NCBI RefSeq assembly: GCF_011397635.1
Contig: NC_064769.1
Location: forward strand, 14,401,207-14,465,206
Direction of reading: 5' to 3'
Length of the DNA stretch: 64,000 bases
Origin: Epinephelus fuscoguttatus
Taxonomy: Eukaryota > Chordata > Actinopteri > Perciformes > Serranidae
The notes under the pieces are model-generated. The model worked only from the letters and a program-made list of their open reading frames with translations. It did no database searches and had not been told where the DNA came from. Position numbers and translations under genes: made by a program. Position 1 is the stretch's first letter, and each line of letters starts with the position of its first letter. This document shows positions 1 through 14,300 of this stretch, in pieces.

Positions 1-157
1 TGAGTTATGAATCATATTTTTGTATCCTTGATTGCATCATTGGTCTATTTTTGTTTCAAAAAGCAAAATGAGTAATGGTCCATTGCCATTGTAACAAGGA
101 GAATTCATCATTTAATAAGCCACTAAATTGTAAATGTATTTACAGATTAGTAATTGT

Positions 158-926
158 TTAAAGGGACAGTTCACCCCAAAATCAAAAATATGTATATGTT
201 CCTCTTACCTGTAGTGCTATTTATCAGTCTAGATTGTTGTAGTGTGAGTTGCAGAGTGTTGGAGATATTGGCCGTAGAGATGTCTGCCTTCTCTCCAGTA
301 TAATAAAACTAGATGGCACTTAGCTTGTGGTGCTCAAAGTGCAAAAAAATACCTTTGAAAAACTTAACAACAATGTCTTTTTGCAAAAATTATGACCCAG
401 TTACTCAAGATAATCCACTTTTGAGCATTTTTATATAGGAACTATTTTCTTTCTTCTGTACTACCCCCGCTAACCGTATCACCATGCAGAGGGATGCATG
501 CATCTACTGCTAGCTCGCCTAGCACCACTGAGTTGGCTAAGATTAAACCTCAGCTGAGGAGGACACCATCAATGTTTACATCTCACGCTGTCACAAGCAC
601 AAGCCGCTTGTCCATGAGTAGATGCACACTTCCTTCTGTGCAGTGACCCAGTTGGCGTGTGTAATTCAATAAAAAGAAAATAGTTTCTTGGTGAAACTGC
701 TCACAATAGACCTGTGGATTATCTTGAGTCACCAGGTCATGATTTCTGGAAAGAGACATTGCTGTTGAGTTGCCATCTAGTTCTGTTATATTCAAGAGAA
801 TGTATCTCTATGGCTGATATCTCCAATAATCTGCAACTCACACCAAAACAATGTAGACCGATAAATAGCACTACAGGTAAGAGAAAGAATATGTATCTTT
901 GATTCTAGGGTGAACTGTCCCTTTAA
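158..926. mobile_element. Long fold-back (palindromic) TTAA-flanked DNA element, copy 1
   Basis: Ends are TTAA AGGGACAGTTCACC at 158 and its complement GGTGAACTGTCCCT TTAA at 926, so the duplicated target is TTAA, as for piggyBac-type elements. The two halves are inverted copies of about 350 bp each: for example TACCTGTAGTGCTATTTAT near 206 returns as ATAAATAGCACTACAGGTA near 862. No transposase is present, so it is non-autonomous. Confidence 0.8.
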
Positions 927-930
927 TGTA

Positions 931-3900
931 GATTGGTATTGCATTATTGTTACTACGGTGGACGAGTTGACTACATAATAAGGAGCCACACTGAGATTTA
1001 AACTGGTTAAAAGATAATTATAGCGTATGGAACCATAAAGGGAGTTAAATATAGAACGAGGCTAAAACATAGTAATTATGGCAATGGTAAATTAATTACT
1101 GTAATGAAAACACCTGACCTTATTGAGGTTGAGTGAGACTGTATATTAAAGCTGTACCGACTATGTAACAGTTTGCATAAAAAAGCTTTTGGGAGATGGA
1201 GTGACCTTGAGACAAAAGAAATCCCTGTTAAGAGGGAGTCATAGGTTTGATTCTTGACTGCTAATGCGTCCCTGTCGATCTTAACCTTTTAAAAACGCCA
1301 TTTAGGAATTCATTTTCTGTAAATAAGACTTTTGTTCCCAATGCAAACACAGCTTGCAGGAGTACACAAATGTGTCTGTGATGCAGCCTGTTAATATTTC
1401 TAGTGAGCTCAAACTTGCTGTGGCTCTCTCCCAGTCTGTCTGGGCATGTGCAGAGAGGCACTGCAGTGCTGCACTGTGAAAAGAGAGAAAGACAAGAGAG
1501 AGAGGAGTTTTGACAGTGGGGTGCTCATGCCCTGCAATATTCTCCTTGCCATCCCATGTGTTGAGGGAGCATTTAGAGGATAAAAGGCTATATTTGTGGA
1601 GTCCACTGCTGCAGCCTTGCATTCGCAAGAGCCCATTAAGCAGGAAAAGGTAAATGTCAGTGTCAGCGACCTACAAGCCGGTGCACTAGAACTTGTTTCT
1701 TTTCAGATTTCCTTTTGCCAAACGACCAAACCAAGTCAGTTTGGTGCAATGAAACCCCTGAAACCATTACAGCATAGATAAGCAGTGTAGTTCTGCTCTG
1801 CCTTTTTCCAGTTTCCAGTTCCAGTTGTTTAAGCCTTTTGCAGGGATCTCAAGGACAGCTCCTTAATCGAGAGAAACAACCAAGTCCCATCACAGACATT
1901 TTTAGGCTTCATTGGCTTTTGTTTGTTTCCATACAAACCTCTAACAACTGTGTCCTTTCTCCTTGGATCACTTTTCTTTCATCTGATTTAATTCCGAGTC
2001 TATCCATACTCCTTATGGTGCAGATTCCTTTTCCTGTCGAGGCAGTAAAGATAGGATAAGAGTTTCACTTGATGCGGCACTTTTAAGTGAGACAAAATGG
2101 TCTGCCTGTGCTCTAACCAATCCTTCTAGGTCAGGAAGCACCGAGCTCAGATCAACAATGCTGATACTGACTGGTAAACAGTAAGAAGACGAATTACATT
2201 GTGAGATCATGGTATGCCTAAAACATTCTTAAGTTTGTGATATGGCAACCAGCTGGACAAAGCATTGATGCCAAGAGTCCTGGCAAACAAGCCTTAACTA
2301 CTCATACCCAGAAACCAAGACTACATTATAAAAGTTATTCATTTAAAAGAGACAATAAAGTACTTCCACAGAGGTAAAGGGTAAAGATGCTTCCTTTGTT
2401 GATCACTGTTTGTTCTCTAGAAATTGATGACAATGCAAGAGTCTCAGACAATTATTTCATATCTCTAAGGCAGAGGATGTTGCCAGGCATTATAAGTGAG
2501 GTTATTAGGCCTGTAGCTTTGATAGAGTATCAGCCTGCAACATTAATTGGCTACTTGTGCCGTTGCAGGCATGATCATTCTCTGCCTCTCAGGCTGCTGA
2601 GCTGAGGCATCAAAACAGGTGGAACATAAATGGCACAGCATGTGCACCTCAGAGTCGTGACGCACCCTGGTATTTCTAAAAGCTGTCATCCATTTTGTGG
2701 GCAATGATGACGATAGTGGCGAGCGAAGGGTGGGGGTGGGATCTCTTGGTTGAAAGGGCCATCAAGTGGCCGGATATTGAACTGCACCTTCAGACGGTTG
2801 CTGAGCCGTGGAGGCTCTGTTGTAATGAAGCAGGGGACTCTGCTTTCTCTTGAACGGGAATGGTCATGCTTGAGCAGGCCCTTTGAAGCAGGCTCAAGGT
2901 GCTATTTTCTGCTGAATGATACTGTGAGAAGTACGATTCCCTTTCGGTAGGGAAAAAAAGGCATGATTGTAATAGGAAATATTGTATTACCTTTCACCTG
3001 AATGGACATTCGGACTAATTTCACCTTCTGAATGTGGTTAAATCATACCTGACTGACCTCACAGATTGAAAAGCTACCATAGCGGCTGTACATGACACCA
3101 CAGTCCTCTTGTTTCACTGGGATATCCTTTACAGGCTCCTCAGTGGCTCTGCTATCCAACTCTGTGTAACGCCACACTGCATTCCTGAGAAACCGAAGAA
3201 CTCAGGGGTTCTGCAGGTGCAAGTGACCAGTGTTTGAGCCCAGATCAGGCTGACTGATAGAGGTCACACTGAGGTCAAGGTCATACAGAACGAAAGTCAC
3301 CAGCATATTGGTTTAGGGTTTCTCATTAACCCCCTTTAAATCACTTGACCCAGAGAATGAGCAGGATAGTGAGGTGAGTTTGGATAAATGGAGCATGAAA
3401 GTTACAACTTAGTTCCTCCTGATGCACATGACTTGTTGGACTCGCACCATATTATTGTGCTGATTGGAATCCAACAGTTGAAAGTAACTACTCAGTACTG
3501 AGTACATGCTTAAATGCAGTTGCACTTCTACTTTATTCATTTTATGCTATTTCAACTCTTATTTTAGAGGGAAACATACTTTTTATTAAAATTATATTTT
3601 TATTAAAATTAAATTATTACACCTTGCAAGAGCAAAATGCCAATGAACAGCTCATAATTCAAAATCTAGACTGCAAATGCTTAGACAAGATATAATGAGG
3701 CGCATATTGTGCCACTGGGCCCCGGGCTATAAATACATCCTGTTTGTCCTGCAATCCTTTAGTAGATTTTTTTTTTCTGGAAGCTCAATTAATTCACAAA
3801 CTGCTTTTCTCTTTCATCATGCTGCTCAGCTTTGTTTGTGATGACTTAGCTGATATTTTGCAACACAAATCCCCAGAGTTTTGATGCAGTAAATAAAGAC

Positions 3901-4799
3901 GTTAATCTGCGTTGCTTATACAGAAACTACAGAAATGATACCCTCTGGTTTGCAAAAGAGGATTTAAAGCTGTGGTCTGAGCAGAATAAATGTAAGTAAC
4001 TGCTATACTGTCTCATTTGACTAATGAGAGCTTTTTGTTTAGATAATGCTAACTAGTAAACAGCTTATAATGTCTTTGTTTAGCTGAGATGAAACCTGCA
4101 TATTATTGTCTCTTCAGACATCATAAGCTGACAACATCATTGGTGAAGGGATGCATTAAAAATAATTTCTGAAATATTTTGTGAAGTGTATCAACATCAA
4201 AAGCATCAGATATAAGTCAGTAAATCTAATTTACCAGGGCCTCTAATTTTTATTTTCTTTATAAGCTGCTCCAGTAAATTGGTATTGCACTTCCATAAAT
4301 TGTGCAAGATTTGTGAAAGTCAAATATCCTTGGGCAAGATACTGAAGTTGAGCTACCCTGCATGTGGATCAAGCTCCAAAAACATATATAACATCCTACG
4401 CTTCTCATTTTGCAGCTCATGATTCAACATTTCATGATCCCTTAAGACAACTTTAGTAATCTCCTCCTATAGCCACGAGAGAAATTAAACAACTGTTTTT
4501 ACATGCTGGGTAGTACTTCTGTGAATTTCATGTGTGGCGTGCCCCTTTAAATATTTATGCAATTTTGTTGGATCAATTTATGAATAATGAATGCTTACAA
4601 CTTCAAATAGAGGTACAGCAAATTAATTACTTGAAATGTATGTGTGCTCATACTGCTAATGTATATTTAATGTGTTGGTTTTATGAGCACCCACTTGAAT
4701 GTCTGCTTGACACACAGAAAATAAAAAAAAGTATTAATTGTTGATGGATTCATCACATATTTGTCATTGTAGAGAAAATTGTATTCAGCTAATAAATAT
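931..4799. other. 5' flank of ccbe1, no gene recognised
   Basis: AT-rich with scattered short frames below 110 residues and no coding texture. No repeat ends were recognised apart from the fold-back element to the left. Confidence 0.5.
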
Positions 4800-5295
4800 G
4801 TATGTTTTATTTAGGCGTTATTTCAGTAACAGCCACGCGGTGGTAGCAGAGATGCAGACGTCATGACGCACACACAGCGTTCTGCTATGTGTGTACGTGC
4901 GTGCCCATGCGCTCGTGCTTGTGTGGGGTGAGTGATGGGGAGAAGTTTAGTGCTGTGTTTCGCTCAATTTTCGAAGTTAGCCGAAGAAAAACGATAAAAC
5001 AAAAGGTATGTTCGTGTGTCAGAGAACTTCTTAGCTAAAAGAAAAGATGTTTAACGATAGAAAAGTAGAAATATGTATATTTTCCGGTGTCTTGAGGTGA
5101 CCTGTCAGAAGTATGGAGGACTGAAAGTTACCGCTGAAGTGACAGTTCATTCAGTGTAGCTACCCAGAGGCACGGGGCAGAGTGGGAGGGTCTGTCGTTG
5201 TGTTACACCGCTTCACTCCCAGAAGTTGTAGCAGAGAGGAGCTAATCATTACAAGTGTGGATTACTGTCAGCACCCAGGTGACGGGACCGATGAG
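4800..5295 (+). promoter_or_regulatory. ccbe1: ccbe1 promoter / 5' UTR region
   Basis: This stretch is richer in CpG than its AT-rich surroundings and leads straight into the ccbe1 start. A CRE-like GACGTCA lies at 4857-4863, followed by ACGCACAC and GT/CG alternating sequence to about 4930. A donor-like AAAAG|GTATGT at 5001-5010 and an acceptor-like CACTCCCAG ending at 5222 could bound a small 5' UTR intron (5006-5222). No in-frame ATG lies upstream of 5296 in the ccbe1 frame; a GTG at 5182 is in frame but has no support as a start. The transcription start is not identifiable by eye. Confidence 0.5.
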
Positions 5296-5299
5296 ATGA
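5291..5299 (+). promoter_or_regulatory. Two-codon upstream ORF overlapping the ccbe1 start codon
   Basis: ATG AGA TGA (Met-Arg-stop) starts five bases before the ccbe1 ATG, and its stop TGA (5297-5299) overlaps the ccbe1 start (5296-5298) as ATGA. The upstream ATG has C at -3 (weak context) and the ccbe1 ATG has G at -3 (moderate), so both leaky scanning and termination-reinitiation are conceivable. The arrangement is seen directly; any effect is inference. Confidence 0.5.
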
Positions 5300-5399
5300 T
5301 ACTACAACACAACAGGAGCCCTCTGCTGCTCGCCGTCACCTGCATGTACTTCTCAGGAGGTTTGCTCTGGTCCTACCAAGAAGAGGATGCCAGCAACGG
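5296..5399 (+). CDS. ccbe1: ccbe1 coding exon 1 (signal peptide)
   Basis: Codes for residues 1-34 plus two bases of codon 35. It contains a Leu-rich hydrophobic core ([17 protein letters not shown]) that fits a secretory signal. The donor is AACGG|GTAACT. The start is the first in-frame ATG and matches the N-terminal length of the family. Confidence 0.93.
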
Positions 5400-8246
5400 G
5401 TAACTATAGGACATGTGAATGACAAGAGGACTCTTTGAATGAGGTGAAAGAAAATGCTTACTCTAAAATGTTTTCTCTCACAGTGAAGAGTGCTCTGAGA
5501 ATAACATTTCTACAACTAAGTACCCCTGCGTGAAGTCGACTGGAGAAGTTACAACGTGTTACAGGTACTGAGTGATTCATGTGCTTGGATGCTGTTCAAA
5601 TTCAGTCATTGCCTGACGGAGAAGGATTATAATAATGTGAATTCATTAAACTGCAGATGAGTGCATTTTGTGCCTATGAAAGCAATTGCAAAATGTAGCT
5701 CTGCATGCTGTAAAATTGGACTCCTCATTTATTATTCAGAGCAATAATGTTGTTTAAATGGTACTTGGTTGAAATGTTAGTGAGATGGAGGCTAATTTTT
5801 ACTTTGTATAACACTGGGCACATTTCTGCTTTATGAAACATGGGAAGAATCACAAAATGTTATTGCCTGAGGCTGTTAATAGCTTTAAAACATAAATGAA
5901 TAGGCATCCTCTTGACTTCCTCTTTGCCACACATGTGATTTAATTATTATTTTCAATAAATCTAGTGTTGGTCAGATGTTTATATGAGTTGGAAAATGTC
6001 TGCTTCCTAAAAGGATGCTGTTGATCATTACTGACATTACAAAACTCCTTGAAGCTTTTTAAAGTAATTACATTAAAAAGTATCTAATGAAATGAAGGGA
6101 TTTCTGGCGACACGTGGGTGGATTTTCCTCTTAATCATCCTTTGTGAACTTCAGGGATCATAGCAATCTTAATATCCACAAGCCTCCAGATTGGCCTGTT
6201 ATGCTCTGACACTGGCTTTAATTATGACAGCTCACAGACACAGTGGACACAGCGTCTCCTCGCTGCACAAACTCCTGTCAGAGGCTATGGATTAAGTTGT
6301 TAGAACCCTAATCTGTCTTCATTGCCAGGGGCCACCTCACAGGCATGATAAAAAAAAACAACTTGTAACTACTGACTTTAAGAAGGTAGTTAAGTCAAAA
6401 ATCAATTCAAATATCCACTGTGCTTTCCTCTCAATGTCAAATCATTATTTAGATACAGTTTACAGCAACACAATGTGACAAATGTCTGCTGTCTTTGTGA
6501 TGAATGCAAACTGGGAGTTGAATCATTTGATAATAGATATTGAACTAGACGCACGCTACTCTCCGACACCCCCACACTCCTTACAATGCTCCTTTAGGAT
6601 GTATTTATTATATCACAGACAGCTGATAAATGCTCAGACACCACTTGCAGGAATGCAATGCTTGTTTTCAGACACATTGTAATTCAGTTTATTGAGATGG
6701 ATGTACTGTTGTTCTGAAAACAAAATCATACAACTTACTTAGGGAAGTAATTTTCAAACATTTTGTCAATCATCTTGATTCATAGCAAATCTATTTCTGT
6801 ATGTCCCTTTCTGGGAAGGCGTATCGAGAACTAGAGAAACGCCAGACTGTTGGATATCTCTTCTGAGAAGTCTTTCCAAATGTCGACTTTGTAAGGTTTC
6901 ATCTCTGCATCACTTGACAAACTGCTGGCTGTGGTTCAAGCACACAGTGACATCCTGTTTGATCTTCAAATCTCAAACACATTCTTAACATAATTATGTT
7001 GGTTTATGGTTATTGGCTGCGGTAACAGTTGTTTCCCACAATGTTTATTTAAAGAAGAAAAAGTGTTTCAGCTAAGAGCCAAGATAATGTGTCCTGGGGT
7101 GCTTTTTAGTTCACCTGCATGGCGTGAGCTGATGACTGCCCATCAGCACTGTAATGGTTAGTGGAGACGTTTTATTGTTGTGCCAAAGATTCAGATTAAT
7201 GATCTGAATTTGATAAGATGAATGTTGATTCTGATTACTGCATTTTTGTTTTCAAACTGAAGTAATATACCAGTGCAATTGTGCCTTGGCATGACTGAAG
7301 TGTAGTTCAAAGGAACCAAGCATGATTTAAGCTGGCAAGACTCAGTTGCCAAAGGAAAGTATAGGCTTATGGCATTCATTAGGCGCTCTGTAGAGTATCA
7401 GTGTGTCGACACATATTTGAACATTTTGTTACAGTAATAAGCTTTTTTCTTTAATAAACACAGAGCTATTTGTTTAAAAGTTGTTGCTTGTACTCACAGA
7501 TGTGCTGTAGCAGTTTGATACCTTTGATGCACATTTTTAGTTTATTTTTATACATCAGTTTTATGTTTAAAGGACAATCTGTAAAACATCAGTTTAAAGC
7601 TTACAGTGCACTGTGCACATGAGCATTTGCAACCCATTTTCATTCCCAGCTCGTCAAATACCAATGTTTTGTCATGCCCCTCGGCATCTCATCACAAAGC
7701 GCAGGGCACCCTTTAGCTCTTTATACCATGTCAGTTTCTCTCAGCCTCAGGTATTGCCATGGATAGGTTTACATTGGAGTTAATTGAAAGCCTGGTGCAT
7801 CTCATAAAGACACTAAAGGGGTGCCTTTGGTGTCAGTATTTCATGCTGAGGGGTTCAACAAAGCATCAAAGTATGTGACACCCTGGGAATAACAACGGAG
7901 TAGCATTTCCTTCATGGGGTGAATATAGCTTTTAGTAAGGTTGTTTGAATTCTCACTGAGCAGTTTCATTAATGCCAACATCACCTTGGATTTTATTTTC
8001 GAAAATGGTATTCTTATTAGGTTATTTAATGCATTTGACAATGCAGTATTTACCAGGTCGCAAAAGTAATTGGGATACTGTGCATTACAAATAGAGATCA
8101 ATGCCGCTCTCACATGTGTAAGAGTGGTTGCCAGGCAACTAGCAGAGTATCCAGTCACTGCTCTCAGCCAAGAAATGCACATAAGTCCCTTTAACACAGC
8201 AAATTATTGTTTTATATTTATGTTTTATGTATGTGTATATATATAC

Positions 8247-8314
<68 letters not shown>

Positions 8315-11300
8315 TAAACAAACAAGATGTAACAAGTCAACTAATGAGCTTTGGAGATGTCAGTAGCTGTATTTTTTTTTTTACATTTTGGCCAAGTCAG
8401 ACTGGCTATTAACCCCTTGTTTTCAGTCTTTGTGCTAAACTAAGCTAATAAGCTGCTGGTTGAATATTTGAATAAGCATTTCACTACTCTTTTTAGAAAA
8501 CTGGGCTGTCTATGCAGTAGACACATGCAAATACTTTTGAAATTAGTGCTTTATGACGACAGAAAACAGGGAAATGGCTGTGGCATTCACTTTTGCTCAA
8601 GAGGTAAAAAACCTACAACTACAGGAATGCATTGTGCTGCACTGGACCCATAAATGCTCCCGCTGGTAGGGTGCGAAATGCAAGCTCGGCCGTTTTGACT
8701 CAGAAAACAATATGGCTGCCTGCTGTTAACAAGCAATCTTGAATTACAGTTTAACGGTAAGATAGGATATGTTTCTTAAACACAGTAACAGAATCTTGGT
8801 TCATATTTGATCAGCACTATTTAGTTTTCACGTTTGATCAGTTCCCATTTTTACAATACAGAAAACAGTATGGCGCCCACTTCCTGTTCACTAATTCCCG
8901 TATCACAGTCAAACAGTGCACTAAAATATGTTTCTGGGGGCATTTTTCTTGATTTATATTTGATCAGCACTGCCTGGTTTTACCGCTTGTTCGGAATTTG
9001 GTCTGAGAGGGAGAGAGAGTGGTGCCTGTCTCTCTCAAACTCAAAAGGAAGTTTCCTATAGTTCAATTACACATACTGTCCCCACTGCTATGATACAAAG
9101 CTGGTTGAACATCCAATGTGAAAGTGGCATCTTATCTTACTCTTGGCAAGAAAGCAAAATGTCAAACATTTTAGAGACACTGAAATTAGAGTCTCCTCTA
9201 GTTCAAGTGGGAGAGGAGAGGATCACATGAAGGAATTTTGAAACAGGCCCCCTTTGACCGTGGCATTCCTCTGTGTGCACAGTTTAACACTCATCCTTGA
9301 AGGAATTTATCATATTGTGAAACAGCATCAGAGGACACACCAGAGACCTAGGGAGCATATGTCACAGTACAAGACAAGTACCAGGGCCTCAGCTGACTTG
9401 GACCATATCTGTCTCACTGTCAGTGCAGGCACATTCCTCTCTGTCTTTCTGGGTTGTTTTATATGGACATTGTCATATGTGGGTTCTGTGTAAGGATTCA
9501 GCCTCTTAGGCATCAAAATATACACTAATGTTTGTAGTTCTACATGCTGTAGGGCTTGGCTTACGATAGGATGTGAAAGGTTGTGCAGGGTTTTTGCTCC
9601 AGAAGTTGCACTTAAATCACGACTGCCTGTGATTGCAACATAAATGCTTTACTAAAATGCAAAGCAGGGTTTGATTAAAATGATAAGGTGTGTGCTTTTT
9701 GTTCCAGTTTGGCAACATCTTACGTGCTAAGTGGTCACTGCTGTTGTGTTTCAGGAGTTTACCTCCCAGAGCTCAGTTTGTAATCTGGCTTATCTTTGTT
9801 AGATGCCTGTCTTTGCTGTTGGTGGCTACTTTTTCTTTGGTGGTTCAGTTATCACTGGTCATACTAACAAACCTCTCAATCCTCATAGTGTATTTTTATC
9901 CAAACCACAGTTGTTGCCACTGAAAACGTAAACCTATCACTTTCTGTGCCCAGGGAATTTTCTTTCTGCGGCTTGTGTCACAAAGCACGATTACTGACTT
10001 AGCTGGACAAATGCGATGAGTAGGCTATAGCCCAGAAGAGGTTTTTATTTGAGTCCATGTTGCAGATTTGAGGGGCTTCCAGGTTTTACTCAGCAGTTAT
10101 CCAGCTAACTTCATAATCCTGCTTTGTGAGAAAGACCCCCTGGGGAGAATATACCTGACAGTGGATGTTCGCAAACAGCAAATCTTTGAGCTTTCATAAA
10201 CAACTTAAGGCTGAATCACTCTGTCAGTTGGCAGTACAGAGTGACAGAGCAGATATTCATGAAAGGATTATAAACTAAAGATTTACTGTTTTATTGTTTT
10301 TATTAGGGATTGGAATTGATAAGGTCCAGTGCCATTATCAGTTCTGCTTATTGTTTCGATTCTTTATCCATTTTCTTGTTGATTCCTGATCAGTTTTCTG
10401 TGTGGAAAATGTTAAGCCACACAGGTACACAGGTTTTCTGCATCAGTGCACAATGTGACTCTCATTCACCTTCTCCTCGCTCATTTTCCCTCCCTGCGCA
10501 GCAAGCATAAGGGACAGAGCTGGTTGTTGAGTCGAGCTGGCTGCAGCCTGAGAGCTAGCTGTAGCAACAGTCTGTCATCATCTAAAATGGATGAAATGAG
10601 ACAATATTTGTACAGGACTCATTTTCGTTTAGGTTTTCTTAGAAAAAATCTGCTAAACCTATTTGTGTGGTGCTAATGTTATTATAACAGGATATTTCCC
10701 CTTGGTAATGGACGTGCTGCTCATTTGGAAAGCAGTGGCACTCGTGCGTAGAGTGTCAAATACATGGCATTCCTGGACTTTAAGCCCATGTTGCATAGAA
10801 AGATTTGTCAGCACATTACTTTTGTTTCCACCCTTACTTGAAATGATCGTTTTACTGACATTACAAGCAACACTGCTGACATCTTTCTTTGTGAAATGAA
10901 GACACACTTTGGACTGTTTCTTTCTTTCCACCATGACTCCTCCTTGTCGCAAGTTTCACATGAGTTTGACGTCATTGTTTTGTAATAAGCAACTGTCAGA
11001 AAAACATGCTGGCAAGAAACTGATCAATTCAGCGGCATACGATGGCAATGGTTCAGAAAGTTGGGAACCGGTTTTCGATCCCCATTTCTAGTTTTCATGG
11101 TGTGTAATCAAACTCGATAAATGTAGTGCAGTTTACTCAGCATGTAGCCATTTTTTTCAGCTAAGTATCTCATGACATCTCTGAAAATCCAAGATGAAAA
11201 CCAGATCCAATGTGTTAACCATCATAGGATCGAGACACATTAATAATCCTTGTTTATAACTTCTCTCAGGTGACAAGAGGGTACATGAAACAGTGATTAC

Positions 11301-14300
11301 ATTGGCTTGATTTATTGTGTATATGATGTCGGCCTTACCTACCCTGTAAAGGAAATGCTTCACTGGAAAAGAAGCAGAACACAGTGAGAGTGAGTCCGTC
11401 CACTCTACAGCTGCAACAGTTACACATAATTGATGTGTGGCATTTGTAATTGTTGCTTTGTTATTTTTCCAAATAATTCTGGGGATACTAAGCATTTTGT
11501 TGCTTTCCCTCCTCCCTCTCTTCTGCTCCCATTCTTCTCAGCGCAGGAATTCAGGGGAAACTCTGGTTTACGCAGTAAGGAAACCAAGGATAACATTTCA
11601 TCAGCCCCCCCCGTGAGACATGATAGCCGTGATACTTCTCATGCACTTGGCTAATCCAAACAGCATTGTTTGTGTCCCGTAAATGTCCCCATTAATCCAT
11701 TTCCAATGAAATGCATCAGACTTTCTTCATAGGTATTACTCACTTTTACTCACTCCTTTTACGCACCGTATTCTAGTGAATCAAGTGGCCCAGAAATTTG
11801 TCTGAAGGAATTACTGTAGATAGATTTTCCATTGACTGCAAAATAAGTAATTGATTTATATTGTGATTCCCAGTTAGATCCAAACACAGTTGGTGTACTG
11901 CTCAGCTCCAGAGAAATGATCACTTCAGTCTGATTATTCAACTTGGCTACAAAGCCTTAAGTCTCTCTTGTTTCCTTAGTTTTCAGATCTGGTTTTCGCA
12001 TCAGATTTGAATGTATTCTGCGCCTTGGAATAATCCTCTCTGCTGGACCTCAGTTCCATCTTCCCATTCAAACAGCTTTCAACACGAGAAATACACTTGG
12101 GGTTCTTTGCTGCCATATTGTCATCCCTCCAGTGATCATAGCTCCATGAAGAATACTTTGTGGCACAGCAGAAGGAGTTCAGCAGTTAGTTATGTTTAGT
12201 CTTTTTGGGCTACTACATTTCTGATACAACTGTAAATGTTCTGCACTGGAAGGTAGCGTAAGTCTAGATTTATGGACAACATACAAGTAGCATCTTTCTT
12301 GGTGGAAAACCACGTAACTCAAGAAAGCCCCTATGTTATAATGTTACTAAATGAATGTCAACTGAGCCATGGGCACACATCCACTTTTGTAATGTAGTTA
12401 TTTAATAGGCTGGAATCCTTTTATAGATGTCAGACTTAAATGTTCCAACGTTTTTCAACGTCTGCTTATACTGAGCTTCTATGTGAAATTACACACAAAC
12501 TGATACAGTATAATTAGTCATTTAGTGCCATGATTATTCCGCAATGAAAGAAAGAAAACTCTCTGCAGGAAAACTGATGATTGCACATGAGGGAGATGGA
12601 AAATATTAGGCAATTTAAAATGATTACTCTCAGTCTTAGACATTTCCTATAGATGTGTTTTTTATTAGCCTACAAACCCAATTATCAACCACCTCATGTG
12701 CTACTGAACATGCGTCAGAGAACCAGTTAGTAGAGTTGATAAGTATACTTGTCAAGTCTTGTCTTATTATTTGTACAAGAAAAGGTAGCAGCTCTGTTCA
12801 TGTCAGGAGATTTGGGAGATAGGGGAATAGCAAACCAGTAATACATGTGCTGTAGCTGTTGTGCTGTTGTAGACATTGTTCTGGTGGTTTAAGGGTTTCC
12901 AAAAACACACAGACTAAGTGCCAGAGCAGGCACATTTTTTGATTTATTAAAACCACATCTGGAATTACTAACAAAACACTTTTGGATTTGGTTTAAACCG
13001 CAAATTATTTTTAGAAATGACAACATTATAAGCTGTTGCATTTTTGCCTCTGAAAAGACAAAAATGCATCATGATAAAGTAAATAAGTTGTCTGGAAAGG
13101 AGCATGGAAAATATCCAAGATGTTTCTCAACAGCCCTTTGAGTCAAACAGTTTACCGGAATTAACCTCAGTAGATGCATAATGAGATAACACTACTGAAA
13201 ATCATGCCAATCAAAAAAGCTTGAAATGATTTACAGTACCTGGCACTGTGTCACAGCATTTTGTTACATTATACTGAGTAATAGGAGAAAAAGTAAGAGT
13301 GAAAGTTGCTAGTATAATGTACAGCATTACATTCCACATGAAACTCTATTGATAAAAGGCGATAAATCCTTGCTTTTACAAACTGTTGAATACATTTCAT
13401 GTTAACTGACACAACCATAAGGTCTGATTTATTCCATAATTCAACATAAACTAAATCCCTGAAATGATACATAATACCCTGTCAAAGAAAATACATCAAC
13501 ATCTGTTTTCTATCAATATTCAGAATGAGGATATGTAGCCTGTTAACTGATGTAGACCGCTCTGTTACTGGGCCTTTACTGTGGATTCAAGGGGTTGACA
13601 TGAATATTTGGTGTTGCTCTCTAATGACACATCTAAAGGCACAGAGGGGGAGGTCAGCTGTCAGATAAGCTAATGGTCACAGTCTGTTTGATTCCAAATA
13701 CTATGAAATAACAGTAGAATACCAATAATAACTTGGTTTTATGTCAGCAGCTTTATCCTTAGTGTCACCCAGGTGCAAATCTCCCCACTCACAGTGCTAT
13801 CTGTGATGGAATAATTCTCCCGAATGATTCTCTTCAATTTGATGAATCATATGCAGAAAAATGACGAGAGTCAGGGGACATAAATGTATTCCTCCCATTT
13901 CTTCCAACAAGTCCCCACAATGAAACAACAAAATATGTTTGTAACTGTGTCTGTATCAGCAGGGCAGCAGCATTTGTCTGTGCCTTCCAAAACCACTACA
14001 AATAACAACTGGGAAAAATAAATTAGTTTTAAGATCTGACAACGTCTTGGATAAAGGGGTAGTTTGGATTTATTAAAGTGGGGTTATAGAAGATACTTAT
14101 ACATAGTTAGTGTATTACCTACAGTAGATGGCAGTTGCCGTGCCCCCAGTTTGGAGAAGCAAACAGGAGCACCGCCATGGACGCTAAGCAACATACTGCT
14201 GTGAATGTGGGCTGCAGCATAACATGGTTAAGCCACCTAAAAAATAGGCCCACCAAAAAAAAAAAAAAAATCTGTTTAAATGTCCGCTATATTTAGAATA

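Noticed and set aside
5182..5295. N-terminal extension of ccbe1 from GTG at 5182
   Set aside because: It needs a GTG start, has no signal-peptide character before the ATG at 5296, and the family N-terminus fits the ATG start.
8070..8412. Tyr/Ile repeat proteins
   Set aside because: Translation of a TA microsatellite on both strands.
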